From: Litsea cubeba
Taxonomy: Eukaryota > Streptophyta > Magnoliopsida > Laurales > Lauraceae
Assembly (NCBI GenBank): GCA_012931725.1
Contig: CM022948.1
Location: forward strand, 93,454,215-93,518,214
DNA: 64,000 bases
Direction: 5' to 3'
Positions 1 through 12,542 of the stretch are shown piece after piece. Within the stretch, counting starts at the first letter, position 1; the number at the start of each line of letters is the position of its first letter. Under the pieces are notes generated by a model. The model was not told the DNA's origin, made no database searches, and saw only the letters and a program-made list of their open reading frames with translations. Made by a program: the position numbers and the translations under genes.

Positions 1-881
1 TGTACTTTGTACTTTCTTTTCTTTGAATGAAGTCTTTGGTTACCGTTAAAAAAAATGCATTCTATTTAGAGTTTAACATGATGAGTTAAAGCTAGGAGCA
101 ACCAATCCTATCAAATAGTTTTTTTCTTGAAGGGTAAGTAATTGCCTAGTGGTTGCCCTGCTAAATCAAACCGTAGCAAACTGAGACTCCATGTTGCTGT
201 TGATGGTTCCAAGATCGGATAAAAAAGGAGGGCTAGCCTAAGATTTACATTTAGTGCCCAATGGTGGTGTTTAAAAACTGATTTTTCTTCTCTATTAAAA
301 ATTGAATTTTCTTTTCTTTATGCCTTGGGCCTGGCTCGGGAGGATCGAGTAAGGGCCCAAGTAGCAAGCCATCCGAGGTCTTTAGCCCACCCAACAAATG
401 CTGAGGGTAGTGTTTGGACAAACCTAGGTCTGGCCCGACCTCACCCTTTGCCAGCCCCAGTGGTATATTTCCATCAATTACAATTTTACTTGTTGCATTG
501 CATTGTTGGTCCTTGGTTTAGATAAAGAAAGTGGGCTAACATTGGGCTCACACTCAGTGCCCAATAGCATTGTAGAAAAAAAAAATTAAAAATTGATTTT
601 TTTCCTCTTTGGGCCCTGGGCTCAATCTTGGTTTGCATGGGCTGGCATGCATGTATTGAGGATAGGGCTTGGATAAGCTCGGGCTGACCCAATCCTTTGA
701 CAACCCTCCAAGGATACTCAAGAATTTTACTCTTATTAGAGTACACAGGCAGAAGATCCTTCAATTTGGGAGCCGGATAAAGTTTGATTCCTATTTGTAC
801 AAACTACTATAAAAAAAAGAACCCTAAGTTTCTCAAGATTTTAAAAAAAGGACACCAAAAGGGAATTTTACTAAATAGGGT
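1..881. other. AT-rich intergenic DNA, no gene seen
   Basis: No coding signal is visible. Two diverged direct copies of one motif set occur at about 255-450 and 545-700: the 'agtgcccaat' string, a run before 'attgattttt', and a gggcctggctcgg-like block. They look like old repeat remnants. Confidence 0.5.
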
Positions 882-2758
882 CTAAGTTTTCCAAGATGTT
901 TTTCGTTAGGTCCTTTCCGGCCAAAACCCCTCACATGGATGATGGATCCCGATCCCCCCTCCCCCAAATTTGTATATGACTAAAATACCCTTCTATTTAC
1001 TTCACTCTACAAGTAAATTACCAAACAAGCATATAATTTAAAATGACCCCTCTCTATATCTGTAAATCTATAAGGTTGAAAAATAAAGTTTAGATGATAC
1101 TTCCTGATAGACTAAATTGCAATGGTCCATTGCCCACTTATGATCATGCCATTACGATTGAAAGCTACAAATGAACCAAATGTGGCGAGGCATCCAAAAT
1201 GGTCAACCTTTTATTTAAAAAGGTGGAATATGTCCAGAGCTCATAACAGATGAATGATGATTAATTAATCATTTACCAACACCCTTGATGCATGTTTGGA
1301 GGAACAGATCATCCTAGAAAGTTGGCGAGTGGATCTTTCTATTTTAACATTATTTTTCCATTTTTTGATTTCAAAGAGAGCCTTGTCTCTTTGAAAGAAC
1401 TAACAACATTTCGGGTTCTTACAAGAAGACACACTAAAATATGACTGAATATGTCAATCAAAGTTTTAACTAGGGGTGTAAAAAAAAACCGAGAAACCGT
1501 CTAACCAAACCGAACCGCGGTTAAAAACCGTGTTTCACGGTTCGGTTACGGTTACAGTTAATGAAATCCAAAAACCGCACGGTTCGGTTCGGTTACGGTT
1601 TTCTATAATAACTTACTGCGGTTAACCGAACCGAACCGTATTATACGGTTCGGTTAACCGTATACGGTTAACCTTACCATTATACAAATAAAGGAAAAAA
1701 ACTAAGGGCCGAATGAAATATTTCTTTAAGTGTTACGTTAACAAAAGAAACCTAATCCTTTCTCTCATCCATTTCTCGCCTAAACCCAAACCCCCTAATC
1801 TGAAACTCATATTCTAATCCTCAATCCATGTCACCAATTAATTGATCCATCTAGATTAGTTTTTTTTTTTTTTTTTGAATTCTTAACTAATTTTTTGCTT
1901 GGTTAAAATCAGTGGGTTCTTTCTTTGTTTTTCTATTTTGTTCCCTCTTGTCCTATGCATGATAAATGTTTGAGAATATGAATGTTTCCTAATTGAAAGT
2001 TTAAGATGTTCTTTGTGGTCTTTGTTTTTTTTTTTTTTTCCATGTTCTCATAATTTCTTTAATACACATCCATTCACAGTTTCAACAGAGTGTTCAACAT
2101 GCTCTGTTGCAATTTAAAATTTAAAAGTTGGCATTATATTCTAGCCGTTTGTCTATTAATTAATATATAAAAGGGTTAATCTACTGGTTACGGTTTTTGT
2201 CTTCACGGTTATAGTTACGGTTAATGAAATCCAAAAACCGCGGTTACGGTTCGGTTAACGGTTTTCCCAAAATAACCGGTTAACCGAACCGTTACACCCC
2301 TAGTTTTAACTTGGTAGTAATCCTTAGTTGGCAGGTGTGGAGCCAGAAGATTTTCTTTGTGGGGCCAAATATGAGAAAAATAACAAAAAAAAAAAATCCC
2401 CAAAACATATGACTTTATGATGTTTTTTTTTTCTAAATTATGCTTTGTCCAAGAATAAAAAGAGATTGCTAAGATTTACTAGTAGAAGGTGAAAAAAAGG
2501 CTTAATGCTGACGATCATCGCTAACTCAAAAATCAATAAAAGGGTTGTCGGGGATCACTATTGATCATTAATAAAGGAAAAGAAGTGAAGAAGAAAAAGT
2601 AAATAATAAAAAAAAAAAAAGAGGAAGAAAAGCCTTAGCCATTTCTTAAAAGAAAGGACATTTCATTCATTTATAAAATTGGGAGAGAAATAAATGGTCT
2701 CCGGCTGCTAGGGGTTTTGGCCGGAAAGGACCTAATTGAAAACATCTTGAAAAACTTA
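882..2758. mobile_element. Inverted-repeat-bounded element (MULE-like?), interrupted by a hAT element
   Basis: About 49 bp at 882-931 is the near-perfect reverse complement of 2710-2758; both contain ggtcctttccggccaaaac. The intervening 1.8 kb has no transposase and contains the nested hAT insertion at 1471-2302. Long inverted repeats without coding capacity suggest a non-autonomous Mutator-like element. I could not define its outer ends or a target duplication. Confidence 0.45.
1471..2302. mobile_element. Non-autonomous hAT element
   Basis: The ends are TAGGGGTGTAA and its reverse complement TTACACCCCTA. The element is flanked by a perfect 8-bp direct repeat, gttttaac, at 1463-1470 and 2303-2310. 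An 8-bp target duplication and TAGGGGTG-type termini are diagnostic of plant hAT elements. Inside each end are many copies of a cggttcggtt/aaccgaaccg motif in both orientations, typical subterminal repeats. There is no transposase, so it would need a partner in trans. Confidence 0.85.
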
Positions 2759-2989
2759 CATTCAATTTTGAAAAAAAAAAAATTCAACTTTAATTGTTTT
2801 TAATGTCTTTTTTTTTAAATGGTAAAAAAATTAGGGGCCTTCTTCGAATTTCCCTTAAATTTTTTTCCATTCCTTCGTCTTAACTGCGGGAAGCAATCCA
2901 TTCCAAGCAACGCTATTTCCAAGTTTTAACCGTCGAGTATCCTGATTCCTGAGGAATCAAAGCGAAAACTGACAAAAAAAAACAAACAA

Positions 2990-3440
2990 ACATCAAATCA
3001 TCCAAACACTCAGCTTAGAAATTGCAGGAAACCAGCTCTCTTCTTGGGTTGTAAAAACACGTTATTGTTGGACGCCAACTCAATTACTTAGAAAGATCGA
3101 CAGCAACAATGCAACTCCTTCGTAAATCTCGCTTCTTTATATCCATTCGCATATGCCTTTGGCTCTCCACAAACCCCAGATCGCGGTCCCTTTCTACGGT
3201 CTCAACAACTGCTTTAGAATCCAAAACCACTAGAGCTCGAAACTTCTCCTCTCCTACTCTTTTGTAGATATCTTTTACAGGAAAACTAGTACTGGAGTGT
3301 TTGCTGAACGTTCAGGTATTTTTATCTGTTACACTATATGTTTTTTTTTATTTTTAATCTTTGAGTTATTCTCACTGTGTGGAAGGTTGGTTCACTATAT
3401 TTTTAGCTTGTTGATCTGTCTTCTTTTTTTTCTATAACAG
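2990..3440 (+). promoter_or_regulatory. Leader exon and 125-bp leader intron of the RFC-like gene
   Basis: A splice donor (ttcag|gtattt) after 3315 and an acceptor (ataacag) ending at 3440 suggest a non-coding first exon ending at 3315 and a 125-bp intron upstream of the start codon. The transcription start is not visible; sequence from about 2880 is less repetitive and may be the promoter. This is inferred from splice motifs only. Confidence 0.4.
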
Positions 3441-3491
3441 TTCTGAAGAAACAAAGAGTTTCATGTAAATGCTTCTGTAGTGAAAGAATTA

Positions 3492-6400
3492 ATGGATAGT
3501 TCCTCAAGAAACAACAGAGCTCCCCAGCCTCATTTGGCAGTCAAACAGAGGCGAAGCAGCGGCTATGAACCTTCTGATACAGAATCTGAATGGCACGAAA
3601 GCCCATGGCATGATACCAACAAGAATAATGATCAAATGGATGTACCAGAACAGCCGAAAACTCCTCCAGCTCTTGCGAGAAATACCAGTCCCTTGAGCCG
3701 TAGCCAGATGCAGCCTTTGAAGCCTGAATATAATCTCTATTCTCCTGTTATAGCTTCAAAAGCCAGCCCAACTCCAAGGAGATTCAGTAAATCTCCGTAT
3801 AAACAGCGTACAGATGAACGTGCAATTTCGCCTGAATTAGGCTCCCACTTGAGGAAGAATAGCAGCCCCTTTGGTGTTGCCGAGCGGCGGAGACATATTT
3901 CTCCATATGAAGCAACTAGAGAGGAAGCTGAAGTAGAAAAGAACGAGCTTAAAGGCTTCAACAGAAAAAGAAGCCAAAATGTTCCAAACAGGTTTTTGGA
4001 CTCAGAGAAAAATGAAGATGGTTTGCAGCTAAGTACTTTTCGAGTGAGTGAGAGATATAATCACAGCCATAGGTCCAGATCTGCTCCAAAACTGAAAGAC
4101 AGGGAAAAGGAAGAGCAGATCATTTCTGCTTCTAAAGAACGAACCCATTCACCATTGGAGGGAAGCATGATTCGGAAACAGAAAGAAAGTGGTTGTGGTG
4201 TAGCTCCTTCTGTGAGCGAAATTAATGAAATCATCGCTAATGCAAAGCTTTCAAGGGGCCCCATTCCTGATGATTTAACTTTGGAAAGCACAGATTCAAT
4301 CGCGCAGGGAGATATCTTCTTTTCTCGTGAGGTACAAACCTTGCAAAAGAGTGGCGTACCAAGGTACAATGGTTTTGAAAGCAACTTCGCTCCCAAACCT
4401 AAGGTGGTTTCTGAAAGAAAAAATGTTGCTCAACAGAGCAGCAGAGGAATCAATAGTTTTGATCAGACTACGCAAGTTGTTGCAGTTAGTAGTGGTACTA
4501 GTCTATCACGAACAAATATGAGCACCATCTCTGCTATTAGCAAGCAAAGTAGTAAATTTAGTAGTTCAAGTAGTAAGATGAGTGATGGAAGCCAAAGTAT
4601 GAGTTTCAGAAAATTCACGGAAAACAGGCAGAGAAACCAAAAAGATGTGTGTTTCTCCTGTGTGAGAAGGGGATCTTGCAGGAAATCAACGTCACCTGAA
4701 ACTCGGAGAATTGATGAAGCTTTATTTATTGAGAAGGCATTTGTGGTGGAAAGCCTCAGGCAGTTCTGGGCTGATGAGCATCAACCCAGTTCATTGAGTG
4801 GATTCATTTGCCACAAATCACAAGCCCAATATCTCAGACAACTGGTAAGGTTACTTGAGTAAATTAATCTTGCTCCTTTTATCCTTTACTCTATAGTTGG
4901 GAAAATTAGATAATATGATGTGAAACTCTATCTACTGAAGTTAAATCTTAGTCTATCAGAGGAAACTAGCATGGCCAAGCAAAGACTTTTTGATTCGTGT
5001 TTATATGAGCAAACATATTGAACTATTATAGAATTGAATTTGCAAGTCACTCATGTTCTGGTCACTTTTTTTTTTAAAAAAAATAAAGTAGCCGCAATTT
5101 TTGTGAGTGCCCATAATTACCCGCGCTGAAATAAAGTAGATAAAGATAAAAATTGAATATTTGTGATAAAAGAAAATCATTCAACACTTCACTGTAAAGA
5201 TTCTTTTCTAAACTAAATCTGAACAATTTGAAACCCAGAGAGCAGAGCTATGTACTTGTTCATTAATATGTTATCTCAAAACACAAATTTATCGGGTTAC
5301 ACCGCCAAATTAATTTAGGTGCTACAATATTGACAGCATAGTTATATTAAAACCATATGCTAGAAAGAGATTCTATCTAAAAGTGTGACAAGAATAGTAA
5401 GATGAAGCACACATCAACCATTGTCTAACAGCAAAAGAACTCATGAATTTTTTGTTTGGCCATTCTAGTCCATTCTGGACCAAATCCATAGATAGGTTGT
5501 CCATCCATGTCCTCTTCGGCCTGCCCCTTTTTAAGGGGCCATCTTCTTGGCCTGCATCGGACAATTGCCAGGGAATCCCTTAGCATGATCATGGAATGCC
5601 CTAGCATATATATTCATGGTTGTTTAGCAGAAAACTAGCCTCATCATGGTCATGGCAAATAAAAGGATTACAAATCCAACAACAAACCAATCGGTAGGCC
5701 CTGCTTCTAAAACCCCGCTATTGCTACAGAATCCGCCCCTTATTCACCTCGCGAGCCACCTGAGAGAATCTGCCATATACATTGTTTCCTTAATGAAAAA
5801 TACAAAAACCCATGAGGAATCAGATCTCGTTCCTAACCTTATATTGCCTTTCTTGAATCTTAAGAGTCCAACCACAGAGATACTCCTCAGACTAAACCTT
5901 AAGGCCTCTCTTGTTGCTAATCCCTATTAAAAGAACCATGGCCAGGAAATGCTAAGAGATGGCTTCGTTTCATCCCTGTCACAGTCAGCATTCTTCAGCC
6001 GTGTTGTGTAGTATCTGCAGTTCTATATATTTCTGAATTCTGAAAATCCTCACCATTTATTTCCATACACCAAATCATTATATTAATTGTATAAGAGAGC
6101 TCTTCATGCTTTAATTTGATAATATTATGGCAGAGTTCGTGGTCTCTAATGTAATACACCAGTATGGTTTGCGGCAGATGTGCACAGTTTTTATATCATG
6201 GATTTTCTTCTGTGATTAATGCAAGACTGAACTAGAAACTCAATACTGGTCAAGTTTATTGCTGTGTTATACTAAAATAACATCTCTTCACTATAATGAA
6301 TTCTGCCAAGTTCAAGGTAGGTTAGAGTTGTCTATCAAAACTGATTCTGATAATGGACCTTTCCTTTGCTTTTTAACCATGGTTTCAGTAAAATGGCTTC

Positions 6401-9400
6401 TTAGTCTTAGTTCTTAGTCTATGATGCAGCATCCTGTCATTTATCATTTAGATCATTGATTTATGGTTTCTGCCTTTTGCTTTGACTAGATATCCCAAAA
6501 AAATTGCCCTCATATTCTGTTCAAGGGGCCTTCTGGCTCAGGAAAGAAAGCCTTATGCATGGCTTTACTGCATGAAATCTATGGTAATTCTGCATGGGAG
6601 GTATGTCTGAATAGATCCGTCTAATGCAGCCGCATATATTTTGAAAGCTTCTGTTTAAGACATTTGCTTTTGATATACTCAACCGATTCCTGTTAAATTC
6701 TGTTGCAGATTTCACATGATTTAAGGTACTTCCACATTCAGGTATATCCGTATACGGCGAACTCTACAAATTTTCGATTTTAGCAGCTAGTAAATTTCTG
6801 GTTGGCCACAAATACAATGTGAAAATATGAAATGCCTCATTGAATGTGGGCGTTCTAAGTTTTCATTTTCTTTGTATTTTGTGGTGATGAGCTTGAAAAA
6901 ACAGAGATCTATCTTATAAAAGGCCTTCCAACTCCAATAGCACATAACTAATCCTTTGATATCTTTGACAGGAACCTCAGGAAATGCAAGTGGTAGTACC
7001 CTTAACCTCAAGCCCTCACCATGTAGAACTTAATCTCAAGTCTTCATCAAAGAATGCAAGATATGAGCTAATGGCACTTGTCAAAGACATAGCGGGCAAC
7101 AGTGCAAGTACCCCTGAAAGTGACTCGACTTTAAAGGCAGATTTCAAAGGTTTAATTGCGACATTCGCCTCACCTAAATAACCTGATCCTAATGAAATCT
7201 AACTGGGTTTCATCTGATTCTTCCAGTTATCGTTCTCCATGAGGTTGACAAGCTCGCAGACAACGTGCAGCACTTGATAAAATGGATAATGGACTGTTAT
7301 ATGGATGCTTGTAGGATCATGCTCTGCTGTGAAGATGATACTAACATCCTTGAATCTGTCAAAAGCCGCTGCAAATTTGTTGCAGTGGATGCCCCTGTTA
7401 CTCATGAGGTATGCAGCATTCCATCCTCTCGTATCCATTATTATCATACTATGTTTCTTTTTTCTCTTTTTCTGAATTTAAAAAAATTAATTTACTGATT
7501 TGATTATATATGTAATTATTAAAGTTAAAGCAAGCATTATTAGGAACAGAGTTTAAGAAATATTGAGAAGAGCCTGTACCACAGTTGGAAGGTGATGATT
7601 GTTGTAACCATGTGGTTGCAGGTTCGAGTCAAGTTACCATTAAAAAAAGGTTTAAAAAATATTTTACTTTGACCAACCAATGAAAAAAAACGATTTCATT
7701 TTAACATAAATTTTGAACCTTTGTGATTAGAATTCATTTATCACTTGATGATTGGGATCCTGTGAGGTCATTTATTGATGCTTTGAAATTTCATTCCCCT
7801 ACCAAAATTATGGTGGGCCAATGCCAAGAATATATCTGTAATGATGGTTCCAAGTTATAGCTCTCGAACCCAGCATCAGTCTCTGTTTTGAGGTCTCTGA
7901 GTTTTTATTAACTTATAGTGACACATTGTATTTCTCAGATCATGGAGGTTCTTATTCAGACAGCAAGGAAGGAGAACTTTGATCTGCCATTGAGCTTTGC
8001 TGCTAAGATTGCAACCAAATCAAAGCAGAACTTGAGGAAAGCACTCATGGCACTTGAAGCATGCAAAGCACACAAGTAGGAATTGTGGGAGGCATGGCAT
8101 GCATCACGTTATGTTATTTCTTTTATTGATCTGTTTAATGCCCATGCAGCTATCCTTTCATTGATGAACAACCAATCCCACTAGGATGGGAAGAAATCTT
8201 GGTAGAACTTGCAGCAGAGATTCTAGGCGACCCATCACCGAAAAGGTTAGCTGCTGTGGAATTCCCGAATTAGATTTACATGGTAGTCATATAAGGAATA
8301 AATCTTAGTTTTTTAGAACTCAAATGATCTATTAACTACTTTTGAGTACTTTGAATTCTCCTGATCAAGCTTTCTTCAATTTGTACATCTTTTGTTGATT
8401 AAACACGCATAAGGATACAACCATGGTCAAAATATCTTCCAGTGAGCTATGTATGTTGATATAAATTGTTATGCCACTCACTAACAACTCAAGCTTTTGG
8501 TTACTAACAATGTATTAGTCGATAAGAACTGGGCATTGGTTGCCACCGATAACGATAATTGGTATCTGCCCATGATACACATATTGGCCTACACGACCTA
8601 GATGACTGAATGCTCAGTTCAGCTGATACACTTCTTCATAAAAAGGAAAGAAAAGAAACAAAAACCAAATAAGAAATAAATCCTAGTCAAAACAAAATGA
8701 CTAGTGACTTTCTAAGTAGGAATTCCTAACCCGATTAGGTTTTTCTTGTTTACAATATCAACTTTAATTGAACTGATGAAAGAAGAAAATCTGGCCCACT
8801 GCGATGGATGTCCAATAGTGGCTGCGAAAACAGTGCTATATGTGAAAAACAAGTAGTTTTGAAACAATCAGTAAATTGCTTTTAAAAGATACTAAATTAT
8901 CAATTTCTCATGTTACAGATTATTTTTTGCACGTGGGAAGTTTCAAAAACTACTAGTAGATTTCGTCCATCCCAAACTGATTCTTCAGGTAGCCCAATAA
9001 AACTATTGGTTGATTTGCTCGAAGGAGCTTTATTCTCTTTCTTCTCTAACAGAGCCATCTGTCCCAAATGCAGAAGCTTGTGGAAGAATTTCTCAAGGGA
9101 GTGGAAGCTAGTTTGAAAAGGGAGCTTTATTATTGGCATGCTTACTATGTAAGTGTTATTCTTCTCTCCTCCTGATATTGTTGAGAGAAGGAACAGAAAT
9201 ACTTAACAGTGATATTTGCAGGACAAGAGAATGCCCACTGGAACCAGTGCCCTACTTAAGTTAGAAGGTAATTGTATATTAATGCTTTAAAAAGTTGAAT
9301 CTATTTATGACTGTTCTGGGTCTTTTTACATGAATCTGGACTATCAATGTCCACTTGGGGGCCATTTCACATGAAATTTATTAAATCTATGTGCTCTAAA

Positions 9401-10280
9401 GAAGAAGAAGAAGAAGAAAAAGAGGGTTCTATATGTAGTTGCATGTCATGAAAATGTTATATAGTTGGAGATACCACAAAAGTCCCATAAAAATGTGAAT
9501 TTTATTTTGCTATGACAAATTCATAGTTTAACAAAGTGTAAGCTGTGGACTCTTTTCCTTCTATCATGGGGGGGGGGGGGAGAGAGAGATGGTTGTGGGG
9601 GTATTCTTTCTTTCTTTTTTCCATGACTGCCACAACATAACTGATAGAGAAAAAATCAAACTGTCCAAATAACCAAGGCAAATAAATAAAGGCTCATGGT
9701 GAACTTTTGTGAAGTGCAACTCCAACTGAAACACTTTTACTGTCCCTTGCAAATCTTGAATAATCTTGATGTACTCATTAGGGTGGCAGTTCTTTGTCTG
9801 GCATTTGCTTGAATAATCTTGACGTATTCGTTAGGGTGGCATTTCTTTGTCTGGCATTTGACTCTGATTTGAATTATTGGCAACACTCTACATATCTCGT
9901 GTAATTTTAGTATATTCATCAAGAGTGTTTTTTTCCTAATTAAAGTCAAACAAAATTAATTGCCTTCCAAGTCCTATATATTACAGTGTCAACTGCAAAC
10001 CAACAAAGGCTACATGTGATATTTTCTCTATAGTTTCGTAGTGTTTAATCTGATTATAGAGTGGTCTACATGCCACCATGTGCATATATGTATTTTTCTT
10101 CTTTTTGTCTATGCTGCTGCTTGTTTCAGCCTTGCTGTTAACAGACAAAAAAACCCAACTAATTTATCTGGAAAGTTGATATTTGATTTGTTTATTCATT
10201 CCTTATTTGTCTGTTCAGAGTTCGTTGCCAAGTTTATGAGTATCTACAGGAAGAGTTTCGGCGGTCGTCTGCTGCAGTAG
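3492..10280 (+). CDS. RFC3-like clamp-loader AAA+ protein with long N-terminal extension
   Basis: Reconstructed coding exons: 3492-4844, 6490-6600, 6709-6741, 6972-7149, 7227-7408, 7939-8075, 8150-8245, 8919-8988, 9053-9148, 9222-9267, 10219-10280. All have GT-AG borders and phases that join, giving 2,364 nt or 787 aa. Residues 1-420 are Ser/Arg-rich and look disordered. At about 425 begins FWADEHQP, like the WVDKYRP start of RFC3. Walker A is GPSGSGKK (464-471). The Walker B region is VIVLHEVDK, with HEVD for the usual TEVD. An SRC motif (605-607) precedes a C-terminal collar ending EEFVAKFMSIYR, as in RFC3. Family knowledge: RFC small subunits load PCNA at primer ends. This long form is a plant paralogue, so its nuclear role is inferred. 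The ATG at 3492 was chosen because an in-frame TGA lies at 3444 with no ATG between. The last exon is duplicated downstream. Confidence 0.85.
5373..5607 (-). pseudogene. Possible non-LTR retroelement fragment in RFC-like intron
   Basis: The antisense reading frame contains RGRPKRTWMDNL, resembling the GRPKxTWxD motif near the C-terminus of some retroelement reverse-transcriptase proteins. It lies within the 1.6-kb intron after the first coding exon of the RFC-like gene. The match is short and flanking similarity was not established, so this may be chance. Confidence 0.25.
7565..7655 (+). repeat. tRNA-derived SINE-like remnant
   Basis: A tRNA-like stretch in an RFC-like intron: an A-box-like 'ccacagttggaagg', a B-box-like 'ggttcgagtc' about 40 nt downstream, then an A-rich end. 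A similar arrangement lies near 18,380-18,450. It is too degenerate for a confident family. Confidence 0.4.
9758..9863 (+). repeat. Tandem duplication, period 53 bp
   Basis: The unit begins gaataatcttga, at 9758 and again at 9811, and runs to the ctggcattt end. It has two copies and lies inside the last intron of the RFC-like gene. Confidence 0.8.
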
Positions 10281-10528
10281 AAACAAATAAGATTTTTATT
10301 AAGATAATAGAGAGATGCTCTCATGAGAGACATCTCTCACCTTATATGAGACATAGAGGTGGGGCTCTCACATTTCATTGCCGAGTTTATGAGTATCTAC
10401 AGGAAGAAGTTCGGCGGTCGTCTATTGCAGTAGAAACAAATAAGATTTGTATTAAAATAATAGAGAGATGCTCCCATGAGAGATATCTCTCATATAAGGT
10501 GAGAGATATCTCTCATGGGAGCATCTTT
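10222..10528 (+). repeat. Tandem duplication of the RFC-like terminal exon (period 153 bp)
   Basis: Sequence from the last coding exon (about 10222 onward) reappears 153 bp later: agtttatgagtatctac occurs at 10231 and 10384. Copy 2 keeps the reading AKFMSIYRK...GGRLLQ and its stop in the same relative frame, but has no splice acceptor of its own. The first copy supplies the authentic C-terminus, so copy 2 should lie in the 3' UTR. Confidence 0.8.
10466..10526 (+). repeat. Perfect 27-bp inverted repeat (hairpin)
   Basis: The arms are 10466-10492 and 10500-10526 with a 7-nt loop (tataagg). Each arm contains the self-complementary core gagagatatctctc. Falling just after the duplicated stop codon, it would fold as a strong hairpin in the 3' UTR. 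It could be a small MITE relic or a small-RNA-like fold. Confidence 0.8.
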
Positions 10529-10540
10529 CAATTAAAATAA

Positions 10541-12542
10541 TAATTATATATCCATATATTTCCCAAAAGTGGCCGCAGTCCTCTCCTGCCCAACTCTTGC
10601 ATCTTTATCTAAAATGCAGTGTTTCTGTAAAGGTTTGAGGCTGGCATTTTTCCACAGAATTCTGTACTTATAAGGGCTTTGGAGTTGAACCGTTTTGTTA
10701 TGTGATTTTTTTTAAAACAGTAGGTTGTTTTTTTTTTAATGTTTAAAATAATAATTGGGATGTATGAAAAGCAAAATCGGTGATTCAAAAACCAGAGAAC
10801 ATCGATGCCCCAAATGATGGCTGATAGATTAATGGAGGATTTGTGTTTGACATGGAACAAGAAGAAAAAATGGAAAAGAATGTGATCAATCCATATTTTA
10901 TTTGTCAAGGAGTTGATTGAATGAAATTTTCCAGCTAAAGCAATTCAATAATTCCAGTACAGGTTCTTCACAAAAAAAAAAAAAAGTCCCAGTACAGCTA
11001 ATGAAAGGACTTGAATCCAATGGCCTAGGGTCTTCTATTCCAAAACAGGATGAGCTTCGGCTAGGTCGAAGCTCGTACAATCTAGACATGAAGTCTAGTC
11101 CAGTAACTATGGCTGATTGACTCCTCTCTCCCCATTCAAGTTACAATACAACACTCAAAATCTTAATCACTTGACAAGGAATATGTATATGTCAAATCGA
11201 CACAATTTTCATAAACAGATTTAGTGGCATGAAACTAGATGTCAACCTCAACCCCAGATCATAAACCAACCAGCCCCAACCCAAGACATTTGTCACTGTC
11301 CAGAAATTGTCAATGCCAAAAATGGGAAGCATCAATCTGAACACTAAATTACCACTGTTGGGTTCAGGTTAGGTTAGCGAATTGTTCGTCCATCAAACTG
11401 TTAAATAGCATACATAATTACAAATCATGATTTTAGAAGTCAAAAGTAAAAAAATAAAAATAAAAAAAATCGATCTTTCCACGCTGAAGGAACATCTGTC
11501 ATTTGGCAAATGTTGTTGTACGACCATAAATTATAAATTATAAAAGTTGCAGACACGTGTAACTATAAAACATAATAAAGTCCTCTGATAATAAAAGCCA
11601 GGACTTAACTATCAACACCCATGATCCAAATTCCTAAAACTTGCCTCGTGAAATTGATTTGACATCCTCTATTAAAGCCATTCTTCTCTCAAAACTGGAA
11701 CAAGACATCATCAAGGCACTTGAATGGGGCCCACTTGAGATGACGCCACTACATTAGGTTGGATAAAACACGGGAGCCACACAGATAACGTTCGTAATGA
11801 ACGAAACATGCAAGGTGGGGTTGGTTGTGGTCAAAGATACATATGAACCAAACGGATTAACTGGTGGATAATGTTTCATCCATCCAAACTAACATCCTGC
11901 GTGAACTGTGTGCTACACAACCATCAATTCGATAAAGGCAAATATAGGTACTCTGGGCCTGTTTGGTTAGAACAATACTGAGAATTTCATAGCCTAAAAA
12001 GTCATTTCAGGATATTAGATTTCAGAATTCTAGCATTCAAATCGCGAATTCTCAATTGATTTTAAAGACATCATCTGACACTATCATCAGCACTAGCAAT
12101 TCTCATCAGAATGCCTCCAAACAAACAGGCCCTTCATAACCATCACTACATGCACTACAAGTCCACTAACAAAACTCACATCGGTCTGCCTGAGATAATG
12201 GCAGGAAACAAGCATCTGTTTTTTGCTGAAACAGTAAAGAGAAAGTAAAGAGAGAGAGAGAGCTAAACAAAGAACACTACAATAATAAATTCATAATGTC
12301 AACACTCTGAACTAAATGAAAATCTCTAAAGGAGGATAGCAGAAATCATCTTATATGCATAAATGTGCTTCTGTCGTCCAGCCCAAATGAGCAAGGCAAA
12401 CCCGGGCATCGCGTCTAACTATTCAGCATTCAAACATCAAGTGAAATGTTAAAAGGTATTTATATCCATTCATGAATTCAAAAGTAGGACATCTGCACGC
12501 CACTTCTGCTTTTCTGGTCATGGCAGAATATATGCGCCTACA
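10541..12542. other. Intergenic / convergent 3' region between RFC-like gene and RER1
   Basis: No gene is visible. The RFC-like gene (+) and RER1 (-) converge here, so both 3' UTRs and poly(A) sites should lie in this stretch. It holds AT-rich DNA and the inverted-end element at 11955-12132. Confidence 0.5.
11955..12132. mobile_element. MITE with GGGCCTGTTTG termini
   Basis: The ends are GGGCCTGTTTG and the reverse complement CAAACAGGCCC, bounding about 178 bp of AT-rich DNA. The terminal motif matches the Tourist-like MITE at 46525-46853. A clear target duplication is not visible here (tct versus ttc), so the end assignment is less secure. Confidence 0.6.

Noticed and set aside
10346..10540. 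Separate small gene after the RFC-like stop
   Set aside because: It is the duplicated terminal exon read in a shifted frame; no independent start or promoter.
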